From Mnemiopsis leidyi (Eukaryota; Ctenophora; Tentaculata; Lobata; Bolinopsidae): a DNA stretch of 64,000 nt. The position numbers and the translations under genes were made by a program. A model generated the notes under the pieces. That model worked only from the letters and a program-made list of their open reading frames with translations. It searched no databases and was not told the DNA's origin. Positions 1 to 10,549 of this stretch are shown piece by piece; within the stretch, counting starts at the first letter, position 1, and every line of letters starts with the position of its first letter. Location of the stretch: assembly GCA_000226015.1 (NCBI GenBank), contig JH153396.1, positions 2,110 to 66,109 on the forward strand. The letters run 5' to 3'.

Positions 1-180
1 GGCGCTTGTTCGGCCGAGTCGTCGGGGGCCTTCGGCCCCTCCTCCGGAACGGGCCTGCGTCGGGGCCTTCGGCCCTCCTTGGCCTAGGCAAAGGGGGCTT
101 TGTTGGGCCCTGGCAAGGGGGGTCGGAAGTTTTTTCCCCGGTCGCGCTTGCCAGCGCTATAATCAGTTTTTACCTTTTAT
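1..180. other. GC-rich edge segment with repeated hairpin motif
   Basis: This segment is far richer in G+C than the rest of the window. The motif GGGGCCTTCGGCCC occurs twice, near positions 26 and 64, and can fold into a short hairpin with a UUC or UUCG-type loop. From about 170 the sequence returns to ordinary AT-rich DNA. No reading frame or known gene is recognisable. It may be the end of a repeat or of a gene lying mostly to the left. The source is unknown. Confidence 0.4.
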
Positions 181-334
181 AATGTTTATAATATGCTTTC
201 TTAAAGGGTTTTATGATGGTTAAGTTACCAAGAAAACAGAGAAAAAGAGCCTACTGCTGATTTAAATACTTCGTTGCTTATCCTTAAAGCAAGGGTCGTC
301 GTAGTAATTAAAAGTCGGGATAGCTTAAGCTAGA

Positions 335-475
335 TCTACCTACATTCACACGTAAGTTTTTTCATTTTTGACTGGTTACGTTTTTTGGCGTTTTTTAACG
401 TTTTTTTAAGATTTCCGAAAATGTTGCGTTTTTTGCGTTTTTTAAGGTTTCATTTGCGTTTTTCCCAACCCTGCC
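335..475. repeat. degenerate CGTTTTTT-type short repeat
   Basis: The motif GCGTTTTTT, with variants ACGTTTTTT and TGCGTTTTT, recurs about seven times in 140 bp. It looks like a decayed low-complexity repeat or the inner part of a small non-coding element. No terminal inverted repeats or target duplications could be paired with it. The rest of 180-590 shows no gene. Confidence 0.4.
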
Positions 476-591
476 TGTCCTGATTGAGTGATTCGAGATG
501 TCAGATTCCAATGATGTGATCCACTGATCCGTTAGTATAACTTTAATATACAACCAACGTGGTCATTTCATCGCCTTAGTCTTACGTTACC

Positions 592-1237
592 ATGGCAACT
601 AACTACTCTTACAATCACAATTGTTCCTGGACGATGCTCTGCCAGCACCAACGTTGTTATCAACAGATATCGCTACACCAAACTCAAAGACAAGAAATGA
701 GGCGACCGTACCTACATGCCCTCGAGGGTTGCAGAGCCCGAATCGTCCTAGTAAACGGTGGTTTGGAGAGCCCAGTTCCTGACCACCCTACCCACGACGT
801 GATCCAGTATTCAGAGACTTACGTCCGTGTGGCTGAACAGACGCTCAGGAGGAATGCCGTCCGGACAGATCAACAAACCAAGCTCCTTGTCGCTGTAGCT
901 GTGAGCGAGATGAAACAAGGACGATGTGTCGACTATCCAGACAGACCAACAGGAACTACCCTACATCTCCTCGCTCGCTAGAAGTAGAAGATCTCATCCT
1001 TCCTCCAGAGTACTGCATCCACGCTTCCTCTGGTGAAACTGAACCCCTCCTTTGGACCCTACGATCCCCAGTCGGTGCTCTGTGACTATGGGTTCGCTCT
1101 ACACTGCACAACGCCATCACTCAGACCTGACCCAGTGCAACAGTGCGGGGATGTCACTTCCATTACAGCCAAGCTCTTCGGAGACGCCTGCAGAGGTAAG
1201 ATCTAGTTCCCTAGTATCAAGATCAGTGAGCCGCTAA
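592..1237 (+). other. unassigned coding-like segment
   Basis: A 129-codon frame from 592 to 981 overlaps a second open frame that runs to about 1195 and meets a good donor (CAGAG then GTAAG at 1196). The second frame carries evenly spaced cysteines and a stretch reading FGDACRGK. That is faintly like the FGDPC motif of SUEL-type galactose-binding lectins, but too weak to assign. No partner exon was found downstream. It could be a stray exon, a decayed gene piece or part of a repeat. Confidence 0.2.
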
Positions 1238-1239
1238 TG

Positions 1240-2169
1240 TATGTCGATATTCAGTGCGTGCATTTAATTGTCGCGGTGATACCCGACGCAGCTAAAGCTG
1301 AACGGTAGACGAATATAATCTCGTCAAGCATTTAACTGAAATCAGGTTTCAAGTTCAAAATCGTCGTAAAAATAAAGTGAAATAAAATTCAAACTCGAAT
1401 GTCGAAGAAAAATAGGCAATGCCATGGCCAACCATGGCCAGGTAGCACTAGCATGCCACTGGTAGTGGTATAACTCATCTTGGCCATCATGATAAAAAAC
1501 GTGATGGTTGAAGATCGTTTCGATGCAATGTTTCGGGCCTGAAGGTGCAAAAGCAAAGTCAACCATTTCTCAAAGATTAGATTGCTTTCAGGCAATGGAA
1601 TTGAAACGGCTATGGGTTTATATCTCGATCATGAGTGATTTTCGATTAAATCTAATGATTGTTTCGCATGATCACATCCAATTCCATTATTGGGGGCAAC
1701 AATTTATTATTGGGGGCAATAATTCATTGCCCCTCTTTCATTTTCAAAACTTGGTTTAAGATTTTGGAAAATCGTCTGACTCTGATTCATATTTGTTTCA
1801 TGTGACGAAAATACAATAAAAGTAAAACATTTATTTTTACTAAATATCAATAAGTTGAAGTAAAAAAATCGAAAACCATAGTTAAAACGATAATACAATG
1901 TTGTGAACATTTACATAAGGATTAGATTTTTTTAAATTTCGTTGTCCGGCACCTGCACCATTTTTAACCGCTAAAATGTTAAAAATAATGCCGCATATCG
2001 GACATTGCATTTGCATTTTGCATAAAATTAAATATTTATGATTATGAACTCAATTATAGCTATTGGCTTTGTGTGACATGACATGGACATTCACATAAAG
2101 ATAAAATTAAAACACTTATTTCAAAATGTGAATGTACATCAAATATCCTCAAAAATCCCATTCCTCTAT
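1240..2169. other. stretch without recognised gene
   Basis: AT-rich sequence in which short open frames on both strands are chance. It is the likely 3' UTR and downstream flank of the minus-strand antiporter gene. TTTATT on the plus strand near 1830 is an AATAAA on the transcribed strand, about 340 bp past the stop codon. Confidence 0.5.
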
Positions 2170-5100
2170 TTAAACTGCTGTCCCTCTTAGCAAAGAAGTC
2201 TGCTCACTAGGGCTACTGTCCGAACTACTTCCACTACTTACTCTCTTCACTCCTCTAGCCCTATCCAAGAATACTTGAAACATGGATCTCCGCCAAGGAT
2301 ACCTTCCGAACATAACAAACACCATCACAACAATCACCATGGTGATTATGTAGGAGACGTAGAAGGGGTACAGGTTCATCCCGACAAAGAGATCCCCGAA
2401 TAGGAGACTGAGGACAGCAATAGGGACACAGAATGTTGTCATGACTTTGAGGTGATCGACAAGTGGACAATCTGGGGATTTTGACTTTGATTTTGTTGAT
2501 GAAAATATCATTTAATAGCAAGAACCTGAGTCTGTAAGAGAACTTGCAATCCATAATTTGTATTAACAACGCAAATTATCATAAACAACTATATTGATTT
2601 CTAAAATAATTTGATAAATTTTGATCAATTTTTGATGGAAGTGGAAAGGAACCTCAGCTGTAACAAAGATAATGGATGCTAAATAATATCCAAGGCTGCT
2701 TATAACGATATAGATACAATTTGAATTAAAAAGACCAAGTCAAAATCCAGCAAGAAATCTATGGTATGAAACCTGGACTCTACAAAAAAAAAGTAAGACT
2801 AAGAGACAAAAGGAAGAGACAAAAGTGCCTTTAAACTCACCCGTAAATAAAGCACTGGCGATAGTTGTGTCTGCGATCGGAGAACACAAGTTTCCGAAGA
2901 CTGTACTCCCAAATGCAGCTGCTATCGTTTTTACGTACACTTCAGTATCTGATGTCAGGTGAACTACAACCGGTATCACCAAAGGAAAAATGATCCCTGG
3001 AAAAAATATGGAATGTTATCACCATGCAAGAGGGTCTTAAGTAAGCCTAAGGTCTTTCAAAAATTTTTGGGGGTTATTAAGAATAAGATCATGTTTTGAA
3101 ATTGTTGTCTTGTGCCTATCAAAGTTACAATCTCAAGTTACAATCTCACGGATGTCGGAATGCTTCAAATTCAGATGAGAAAAATCGGAAAGTCAATGAT
3201 TGAATGTTAAACTTTAAGGCTGCTCCCCAATGTCCAATGCAATCTCCAATTCCACAGCAATTGTGCTAAAGTATAAGTAAGCTATAGTGCTATATAACCT
3301 TGTGTTCCCATGGCAGAGCCACTAGCGTATGACATCAAGTACCCGATGAGACAGACTAGAGAAGGGAAGTACTCGACTGGCATGTTCTTTCCAAGGGCTG
3401 GGAGAGTTTGACGTTACAGAATCACAGTCATAGAAGCACGGACTGCTGCTGAGGCCTCATAGTAAGAATATCAAGACGTTATTTGTTATTTAGTTAAGCT
3501 TCTTTAGTGAAGGTTTAGTGGCACCATGCCAGTAGTTTTTAAATTTTGATTCATGATTGATTGGTGCCAAAGTCATTTGGCGGACTCCATGTCTATTAGT
3601 ATTATAGTATAACTGACAGTTTTCCTCGAGCTTTGCGAATTTCGAACCTACCTCCAGCAATGTATTCGCTAGTGTGGATCTCATTCATGGCGAAACCCAG
3701 GGCCCAAGCAAGAATTAGTATCATGATAGGCTCAGACATTCCCTTCACTCCCTCTACAAAGTGCTCTACGCATTTAGAAACCCCCATAATCTTTTGTGCT
3801 GGTATCAGAACCTGGAAGGCAGAATATCATCATTATGATATGGCACCAAACACAACAGATATCATCCAAAGAAATTTGATTTATCGTATTTTCTGATCAT
3901 TATAGCATATGTAGTTAATCATAATGTTAAGATGTTGGTTTAAATTTAAGTTTATGAAAAAAATAAGCAATTAACTAATAACTGACCAGTGTTAGTATCA
4001 GAGATACAGAGGTACCGACAATGAGACAGTTGATAGAGTTACACTTGCTGGCACAGTTCAGGAATGTCAGGGGAATGTCTTCTCCTGACTCCAGGATAAC
4101 TTCCTTCCCTGAAATTTGTGTATCATTGTGCTTGAGAAGCATCTCTATCCGTTGACCATGTCTGACTTGTTTGTTAGATTATGAATATGAGAGTATGAGT
4201 GATTGTGTTCTATTTAGTTTAGTTTTTATCTAATTACTATTAGTTTCTCTACTAAGCTACTTTTACTCCATTTCTATAATTTGTCACGATATGTTTTGTT
4301 TCGCCATCAAAGCTTTGCTTTGCAAACTTTCATGATTAGGTTCTAGTCAGCTAGCATCTTCCTTATAAGTTTCAAACCACTAACCATCAAAGTACATGCG
4401 AAGCAATGAGATCAGAACTAGCACAACCAGCGGCAGGATAGCATTAAACCACCGCTCTGGCACTTTCTCTTGCTCTGAGCTCTCTGATCCTTCTTTCTCC
4501 TCTTCTTTTCCTGTTTCCAGTTCCGGGCTTTCCAATGACATCTGCTCCAGGTAACTCTCTTGGTACGTTACCATGGGCACTATAAATAGTAAGGGATGAT
4601 TTCGTTTCAACATTCGCTTAGAAACCTCGACTTCTTGAGTTTGACTCAAAGTTTTTATGATTAAAATGCTTAAAGTTAAATCTGAAGTTGCACGACGTCA
4701 TACTCATAAGTTTAAAACACAATATTCTTTTGCATCAAAATCAGTTAATTAAATTCTATGTCTGTTCACAAAATTGTTATTACTCATGACCTACCGATGT
4801 CTTTGTTCAGAACGATGTAGATGACAGTCGACAAGACCCCGGTTACCACAAAGAATCTGTAGGGTATGGACTGGATAAGGTAGCTGAATCCGGATACCTC
4901 TACATTTACCAGACTGAACGCCGACTCGATGTACCCGATCTGTCGTGAGTTTATTTTTGTGTTTTGTATACCAATTTTGTGCCGAGTAAATTTGTGCTTT
5001 AATGTTTTGACCTATTCCCATCGAAAATGAATCTTCCCATATATTCGTCAACGATTCAAGCCTCTGTCTAGAAGATTCACTGTCTAGAAGATTCACTCAT

Positions 5101-8100
5101 TCACAATTTCCCCCTTTATCATGAACTTCACTAAAACAATGATAACTATAAGTCTTGATTTAAAAAGCACACGTCACCCCCTCACCTGGATTCCAGCCCA
5201 GCTGGAGAGAGGACACAAACTGGCGACACTGACCGCCATCATGTGGACTATGAAGGAAAACTTCTGAACACTGAGACCGAGCTTGGCTACCAGCGGTCCC
5301 AGACTTTTACTCGATATCATTATACCTGGGAAGGTGGGTTTCTTCATATTATATTTATTTTTTGTCAATATAATCGTAAAACATCTATATTTTCAAAGGT
5401 TAATCAACTTTTAATCCAGGAAATTTTGATCTGTTAAATGTAGCAGCTACATGCACACGTTCAATCAGCAACAAATCAAAATCGACCACACGAAAATCAC
5501 ATGATATAAAGTTATGAAATATGAACCTGCAAAGTCATCAAAAAAGTAACAAAAGGACATCAGCGTTGTAACTATAGCAGCATGGTTGGTAGTGTGAGTT
5601 AGTTTAGCTATCATTTTCACCAAACCGTTAGCCCCACCACTTTCTTGTATTATCTCAATCAAACCCCCGATCATCGCACAGAACACCACCACCCCTGCCT
5701 TGGTCAGAAATTGAACATTGACATTTAACAGTTTGATTAGAGATCTCAGATCAGACAAGTGATTGAATAATTAAGTCAGATTTAATCATGAATAAATTGA
5801 GATATTTATATAAGTTGTTTGAACATTTCACTATAGAACAAAAATGTTAATAGTTTTTAAGCAATTATTATTTCGACTCAAAGGCCATAGTGCAGCTTTT
5901 AATAATATTAACAATAACAAGACACTTATTGATTGAGTTACACATCTTATTCTTCTTGATCAGATTGTACTTATGAGATCAGATTCAAAATAAAAGATTA
6001 AAAAAGTTTTTTAGAATTTGATCTGCAATTTAATCTCGGAGGATATCAGTGACGCGAATCCTAAGCTTCGGTGTAGTGTCTATTATATATCATTAAAAAT
6101 GAGTTTGAACTTGTTCATATCAGCTGATAATGAATTCTGCTTGGAACTCACCAGCTCTAAAAATGTCCGTGCACCGAAAATTTCGGAAGTTGTACGAGTT
6201 GCAAATTATTTTATTATTGATCTGCAACGATTTGCACAATTATACTCTTTGACCACAATATGGACAATGAACATTGAATTTGAACATGCGCGATTCCATC
6301 GATTATAAGTGCTGCCATCAAGAATCTATTCCAGACTCACTCGCAAAATCATCGAAGAAAAAGAAGAAGGCGATGGTGACCGTGAACACTCCAGCATGGT
6401 AAACTGTCGTAGCTAGTTTGAAGATCATGTTGGCAAACCCCTTAGCTCCACCAGACTTCTCTAGGATCTCAATCAGACCACTCATTATGCAGGTAAATAC
6501 GATAACTCCTGCCTGGTGATTTTACTTTGAAACGTGTTAGATTTTAAGATCTACATAGCAAAAGAGACATTGATATCTACAGAGCAAAAGAGACATTGAT
6601 ATCTATAGAGCAAAAGAGACATTAATATCGATGTAGCGAAAGATACAGTAATATCTATAGACCAAAAGGGTCTTCTCAGGAAACAATTTTCATCAGATGA
6701 TGGGATGCTTTAGAAAATAATCTGGAGTTCCCTTTAGTATGCTTAATCTAACACTCAAATCTCTAGCAATCGAGAACTCTTTTATAGTTTAACTTTAATG
6801 CAGATATATTCACCCATGAAAAGAAGTTTTTAACTTTTAAACTAGGCATGGCATCCTCTATTCAACAATTGTGTCTAAAAATTTCTATATAGTCATCCAT
6901 TTAAGTGTATAGTAAATTGAAAATAACCAACCTTTCCAGGATCCAGAAAAGGAAGAACAATGTAGCTATCAAACGTCTCCATGAAGGCATCAACAGGGTT
7001 GTAGGCGTTTGCAAGAAAGGCTGCGGAGAAAACACCACAACTGAGCGACAACAACACCTGATAGGTAATACATTAAATTTACACTCACTGCAAGCTTAAA
7101 GTCCAAATATAAAATTTTGTGCATCAAAGTTTGATGTACAAAATTTGATATTTGGACTCTAAGCTATATAGATATTAAAGCTGATTTTTACACATGATGA
7201 TTGAAGAAGGTTTAGCTCAAAAATTGTTATGATATCATCATGGAAAGGCGTCAAAGTCAAAAATGAAGTATATTGTCGAAATGAATAACTTTTGGTCAAA
7301 GCGAATGCGGAATGATATTGAAGTTGAACAATCAGAACTATAATCGGTAAAAGGGCCATCGGAGCAAATTTCGCCATTGTTGGAACCATTGTCGCCATTG
7401 GCGCCGTTGTCGCCATTGGCGCCAATGTCACCATTGTCAGTACCATTGTCGCCATTGGTACCATTGTCGCTATTATAATTCCAAATGATCCATTCACTCT
7501 GAGTAGTGATCGTGAAAAAGGTATCGCCATCGAGTGGTTCCAATGGATCCATTATAAATGATCCAATGGTCGCCAATGACGATAGCCATTGTCGACAATG
7601 AAACACATCCATTGGCGCCAATGGCGATGGGGACCACCATTGGCACCACTGACCGCATCGGCATTGGCGCCATTGGAACATCCATTTGTTCCATTGGGTG
7701 GATCCATTAGCGACAACGGCGCCACTTGCCCCACTCACCAAACTTTATGACCCTTTTACCCTATAATCTTCTTGCGCGCGTTTGATATGAAGATTGTAAA
7801 AGTGAAACTAGAAAGGGCAGTATCTCAAAGTCAAATTCAGATAATCACATAATACATTTTGTCATATTGGTTGACAAAACTCAACAGGCTAGATCACTAG
7901 CAAGCGCTGACATGCTTGTCGCACTGGAGTTAAAAACCAAACGTCCAAATCTGACAAATTAGCGAACATTTGATTTTGTCCAATAGATTAAAATTACCAA
8001 CTTGTTTTGTGACGATAGCGAGAATGACAGTCAGGACCGGAGGAAGAAGAGTTAAGGGAGCTGGGATAGCGAAAAGTTCAACATGTTCGCACTCAACACA

Positions 8101-10549
8101 ACCTAACAAAGGATAAAGATTTGATTGATTGTCACACAAAATTGATTGTGACGTACAAAATACAAATTTGCGATCGATTATAGATATCGTAAAGACTAAA
8201 GTTGATTTTTAGTTAAATATTATTCGTTGTGCAATAGTGTATTTGTAATCCTTGTAATCCTTCGTTATATCATTATCATATCGTTTATATCGTTATTATA
8301 TCAGTGTGCTGCGAAACCGTTATTGTAATGTTCAAAGTTTAACCATGATAATGGCTTAATAATGACGTTAGTTATATTGCTAATTGGACTATAGTGAATT
8401 GCATAATTTGTTGCTCGCATATGCCCATTTTGTTTTGTCACTTGATGAACACATATGCTTATTGCAAATTAATCATAATTAATCATAAATGCATTAAGTA
8501 TTGCAGTAATTACAGCATTAATAAATTGATATGAAGAAGCGACCACGACAATTTATTATATAAAATGGACTGATATCCTTAATAGTGAAATAAAGAGGCA
8601 CATAGTGTCATTTTTTTGTTGTACCAGTGAAATGTTCCGGTGCTTTCTTTTCTTATTGAATTTTCGTTCGTGACATCGAGTTTTTAGTTTAACCAAGGCT
8701 TGAACATTTGGTTTTAGCAGTTCGAGAGTGTTGGGTGACTCAGAACTACCTGAGCAATCTCTTTAATTAAACCCCCTCCCGCTTATAATCTTATATAATG
8801 CTATTTTAAACACCCCCTTTGCAGGCACTTGTACATGTTGATGATTAACAGCTGCATTATAACAATTAAGCAATTAGTGTGCCTATATATTCGGCACTGT
8901 CCCCAATATGATCAGCTTTAATAGAAAATCAGCTTTTATAGATAATGATCGTTTAAACTTAGTTAAGCAAATTCACCTGATACACATATTTTGTAAGATG
9001 AAGTCCCAAGTTTTGCCGCCGTTATTTCTGCACTAAATTCGCGATTGTAACCGTATTTTAACTCCATTTCAGTCGTTAAATTACTGAAATACACGGTTTA
9101 ATTAATAAATTGAAATAAATTGCAGTACTATTGGAATTTTATGACATAATATAGTAGCCAGAATTTCCGGAATAAGTAATTGGAAAAGTTAAGCTCCATT
9201 AGCGCTGTTTGTTTAATTCGCTGTAAATTCTAAGTGAAAATTATCCCAACAAGCGATGAAAATTCTATAGTCTGCTCCACGTTACGCCGTTTATCTTTAA
9301 GTTAAAGAAAAAACTTACCTGTCAGTTTTAAAAACAACAGAAATGTTTTCATGCCCATGTCTCTCGACCGCAACTGTCAGTTTGGAGCTGATACCTTTGC
9401 TCACTACTTTATCTTTCGTTACAATAATTTGACACCCTGGCGGTAAAGTTTTTAGTCACTGGTGTTGAATAATTTTGTGTCACTGATTTTAGTGGTACCT
9501 GATCAGCTTGATTGAATTCTGATACCGAAATTTAAATTTGACATGGATCGTAAGATAGTGGTCATTTATACCGAAAGTCGCGATAAGTCATAAAGTCTGA
9601 ATTGACTCGTAGATAGGTGGTGATGAGGACTCTTAAGTATCTGAACTAACCAGTAGATAGGTGGTGATGAGGACTCTTAACTATCTGAACTAACCAGTAA
9701 AAAGATGGTGCCGATGACAACAAAGTATCTGTACTAACCGGTGGATATAGGTGTTGATGAGGACTCTAAAGTATCTGAACTAACCAGTAGATAGGTGGTG
9801 ATGAGGACTCTTAACTATCTGAACTAACCAGTAAAAAGATGGTGCCGATGACAACAAAGTATCTGTACTAACCGGTGGATATAGGTGTTGATGAGGACTC
9901 TTAAGTATCGGAACTAACCAGTAGATAGGTGGTGATAAGGACTCTAAAGTATCTGAACTAACCAATAGATAGGTGGTGATAAGGACTCTAAAGTATCTGA
10001 ACTAACCAGTAGATAGTTGGTGATGAGGACTCTAAAGTATCTGAACTAACCAGTAGATAGGTGGTGATGAGAACTCTAAAGTATCTGAACTAACCAGTCG
10101 TCAGGTGGTGATTAGGACTCGAAAGTATCTGAACTAACAAGTAGATAGGTGGTTATGAGGAACTCTAAAGTATCTAAACTAACCAGTAGATAGGTGGTGA
10201 TGACGGACTTTAAAGTATCTGAACAAACCAGTGAATAGGTTGTGATGAGGACTCTAAAGTATCTGAACTAACCAGTAGATAGGTGGTGATGAGGACTGAA
10301 CTAACCAGTAGATAGGTGGTGATGAGGACTCTAAAGTATCTGAACTGACCAGTAGATAGGTGGTGATAAGGACTCTAAAGTATTTCAACTAACCAGTAGA
10401 TAGGTGGTGATAAGGACTCTAAAGTATCTGAACTAACCAGTAGATAGGTGGTGATGGGGGTCGGTTAAGCTGCTCCCAGAGAGATCACTGTCGGTAGAGA
10501 CAATGGTTGAAAGGATTGTCAGCAGGACCACGGCTAGCCAGACCTCCAT
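2170..10549 (-). CDS. NhaC-family Na+/H+ antiporter, 14 exons, complete
   Basis: Multi-pass membrane antiporter of the NhaC superfamily, expected to exchange Na+ for H+. Exons in transcript order: 10438-10549, 9319-9436, 8977-9032, 8002-8102, 6932-7057, one of 6341-6512 or 5527-5698, 5186-5325, 4795-4939, 4385-4579, 3987-4108, 3652-3811, 3299-3397, 2841-2996, 2170-2471. All phases agree and the total is 2004 nt (667 aa). Residues 1-20 form a signal peptide (MEVWLAVVLLTILSTIVS). Residues 38-95 are a small extracellular region, and membrane segments begin near 105 (LTLLPPVLTVILAIVTKQ). Family hallmarks: DAFMETFDSYIVLPFLDP, SGGAKGF, FFDDFA, KSLGPL, SIPYRF, ILAWALG and CSPIADTTIAS. The conserved Asp pair in FFDDFA and the SPIADTT loop are intact. 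A charged cytoplasmic loop (residues 326-365) and a Ser-rich tail may be regulatory. The start is the ATG of the signal peptide at 10549. Animal NhaC genes are uncommon compared with NHE/NHA types. Confidence 0.93.
5527..5698 (-). CDS. antiporter exon 6b, candidate mutually exclusive exon
   Basis: Second 172-nt version of the same exon, bounded by AG at 5699-5700 and donor GTTCAT. It encodes AGVVVFCAMIGGLIEIIQES and ends YFFDDFA. About half of the 57 residues differ from 6a, mostly in the lipid-facing and loop part, while SGGA and the DDFA core are kept. Because 172 is not a multiple of three, including both copies or neither would shift the frame of exon 7. Confidence 0.9.
6341..6512 (-). 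CDS. antiporter exon 6a, candidate mutually exclusive exon
   Basis: This 172-nt exon enters at phase 0 after AG at 6513-6514 and leaves at phase 1 before GTGAGT. It encodes 57 residues covering the membrane helix and core loop that end in the FFDDFA motif. It has the same length, phases and homologous content as 6b at 5527-5698, while all other exons of the gene occur once. Signature stretches are AGVIVFTCIMSGLIEILEKS and FFFFFDDFA. Confidence 0.9.
6557..6670. repeat. intronic tandem repeat, about 33 bp x 4
   Basis: Four imperfect units of AGCAAAAGAGACATTGATAT followed by CTAYAG lie in the intron just upstream of exon 6a of the antiporter gene. Not coding. Confidence 0.7.
7093..7165. repeat. 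near-perfect 73-nt palindrome in antiporter intron
   Basis: The two 36-nt arms (7093-7128 and 7130-7165) are reverse complements with about three mismatches and no spacer, opening with AGCTTAAAGTCCAAATAT. It ends 35 bp upstream of exon 5 in the transcribed direction. It could be a foldback MITE remnant or a structured RNA element. A microRNA precursor is less likely, since there is no loop. Confidence 0.7.
7365..7740. repeat. degenerate 9-bp repeat array (GCCATTGKC)
   Basis: About 370 bp of imperfect 9-mers such as GCCATTGGC and GCCATTGTC lie in the intron between antiporter exons 4 and 5. They keep a reading frame open on the minus strand (Asn-Gly-Asp runs) and so give a false 167-codon ORF. 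No start context or splice sites support coding. Confidence 0.75.
9597..10455. repeat. 44-bp minisatellite, about 19 units, seeded from a splice donor
   Basis: The unit reads ACTAACCAGTAGATAGGTGG followed by TGATGAGGACTCTAAAGTATCTGA. On the minus strand each intact unit contains CACCTATCTACTG followed by GTTAGT, which is the end of antiporter exon 1 and its 5' splice site. The true donor at 10432-10437 is the first copy. A higher-order triplet of units of about 130 bp is repeated between about 9646 and 9900. In the exon-1 frame the first codons of every repeat read into a TAG stop, so later donors would give a truncated product. Confidence 0.85.

Noticed and set aside
7238-7741. 167-codon minus-strand ORF with Asn-Gly-Asp runs
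   Set aside because: It is produced by an intronic 9-bp repeat whose period preserves frame; there are no splice sites or family features.
2170-8139. Two tandem antiporter genes
   Set aside because: Only the 172-nt exon is present twice. All upstream and downstream exons are single and phases link them into one gene, so a duplicated exon is the simpler reading.
9319-9361. Alternative first exon starting MGMKTFLLFLKLT
   Set aside because: The same segment is read in another frame as exon 2 (ISSKLTVAVERHGHENISVV), which fits the phases on both sides and the next exon at 8977-9032. The short start is probably chance.
9597-10455. CRISPR-like array
   Set aside because: The units are tandem without distinct spacers, and the unit derives from the neighbouring exon end. 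It is a minisatellite in an animal intron.
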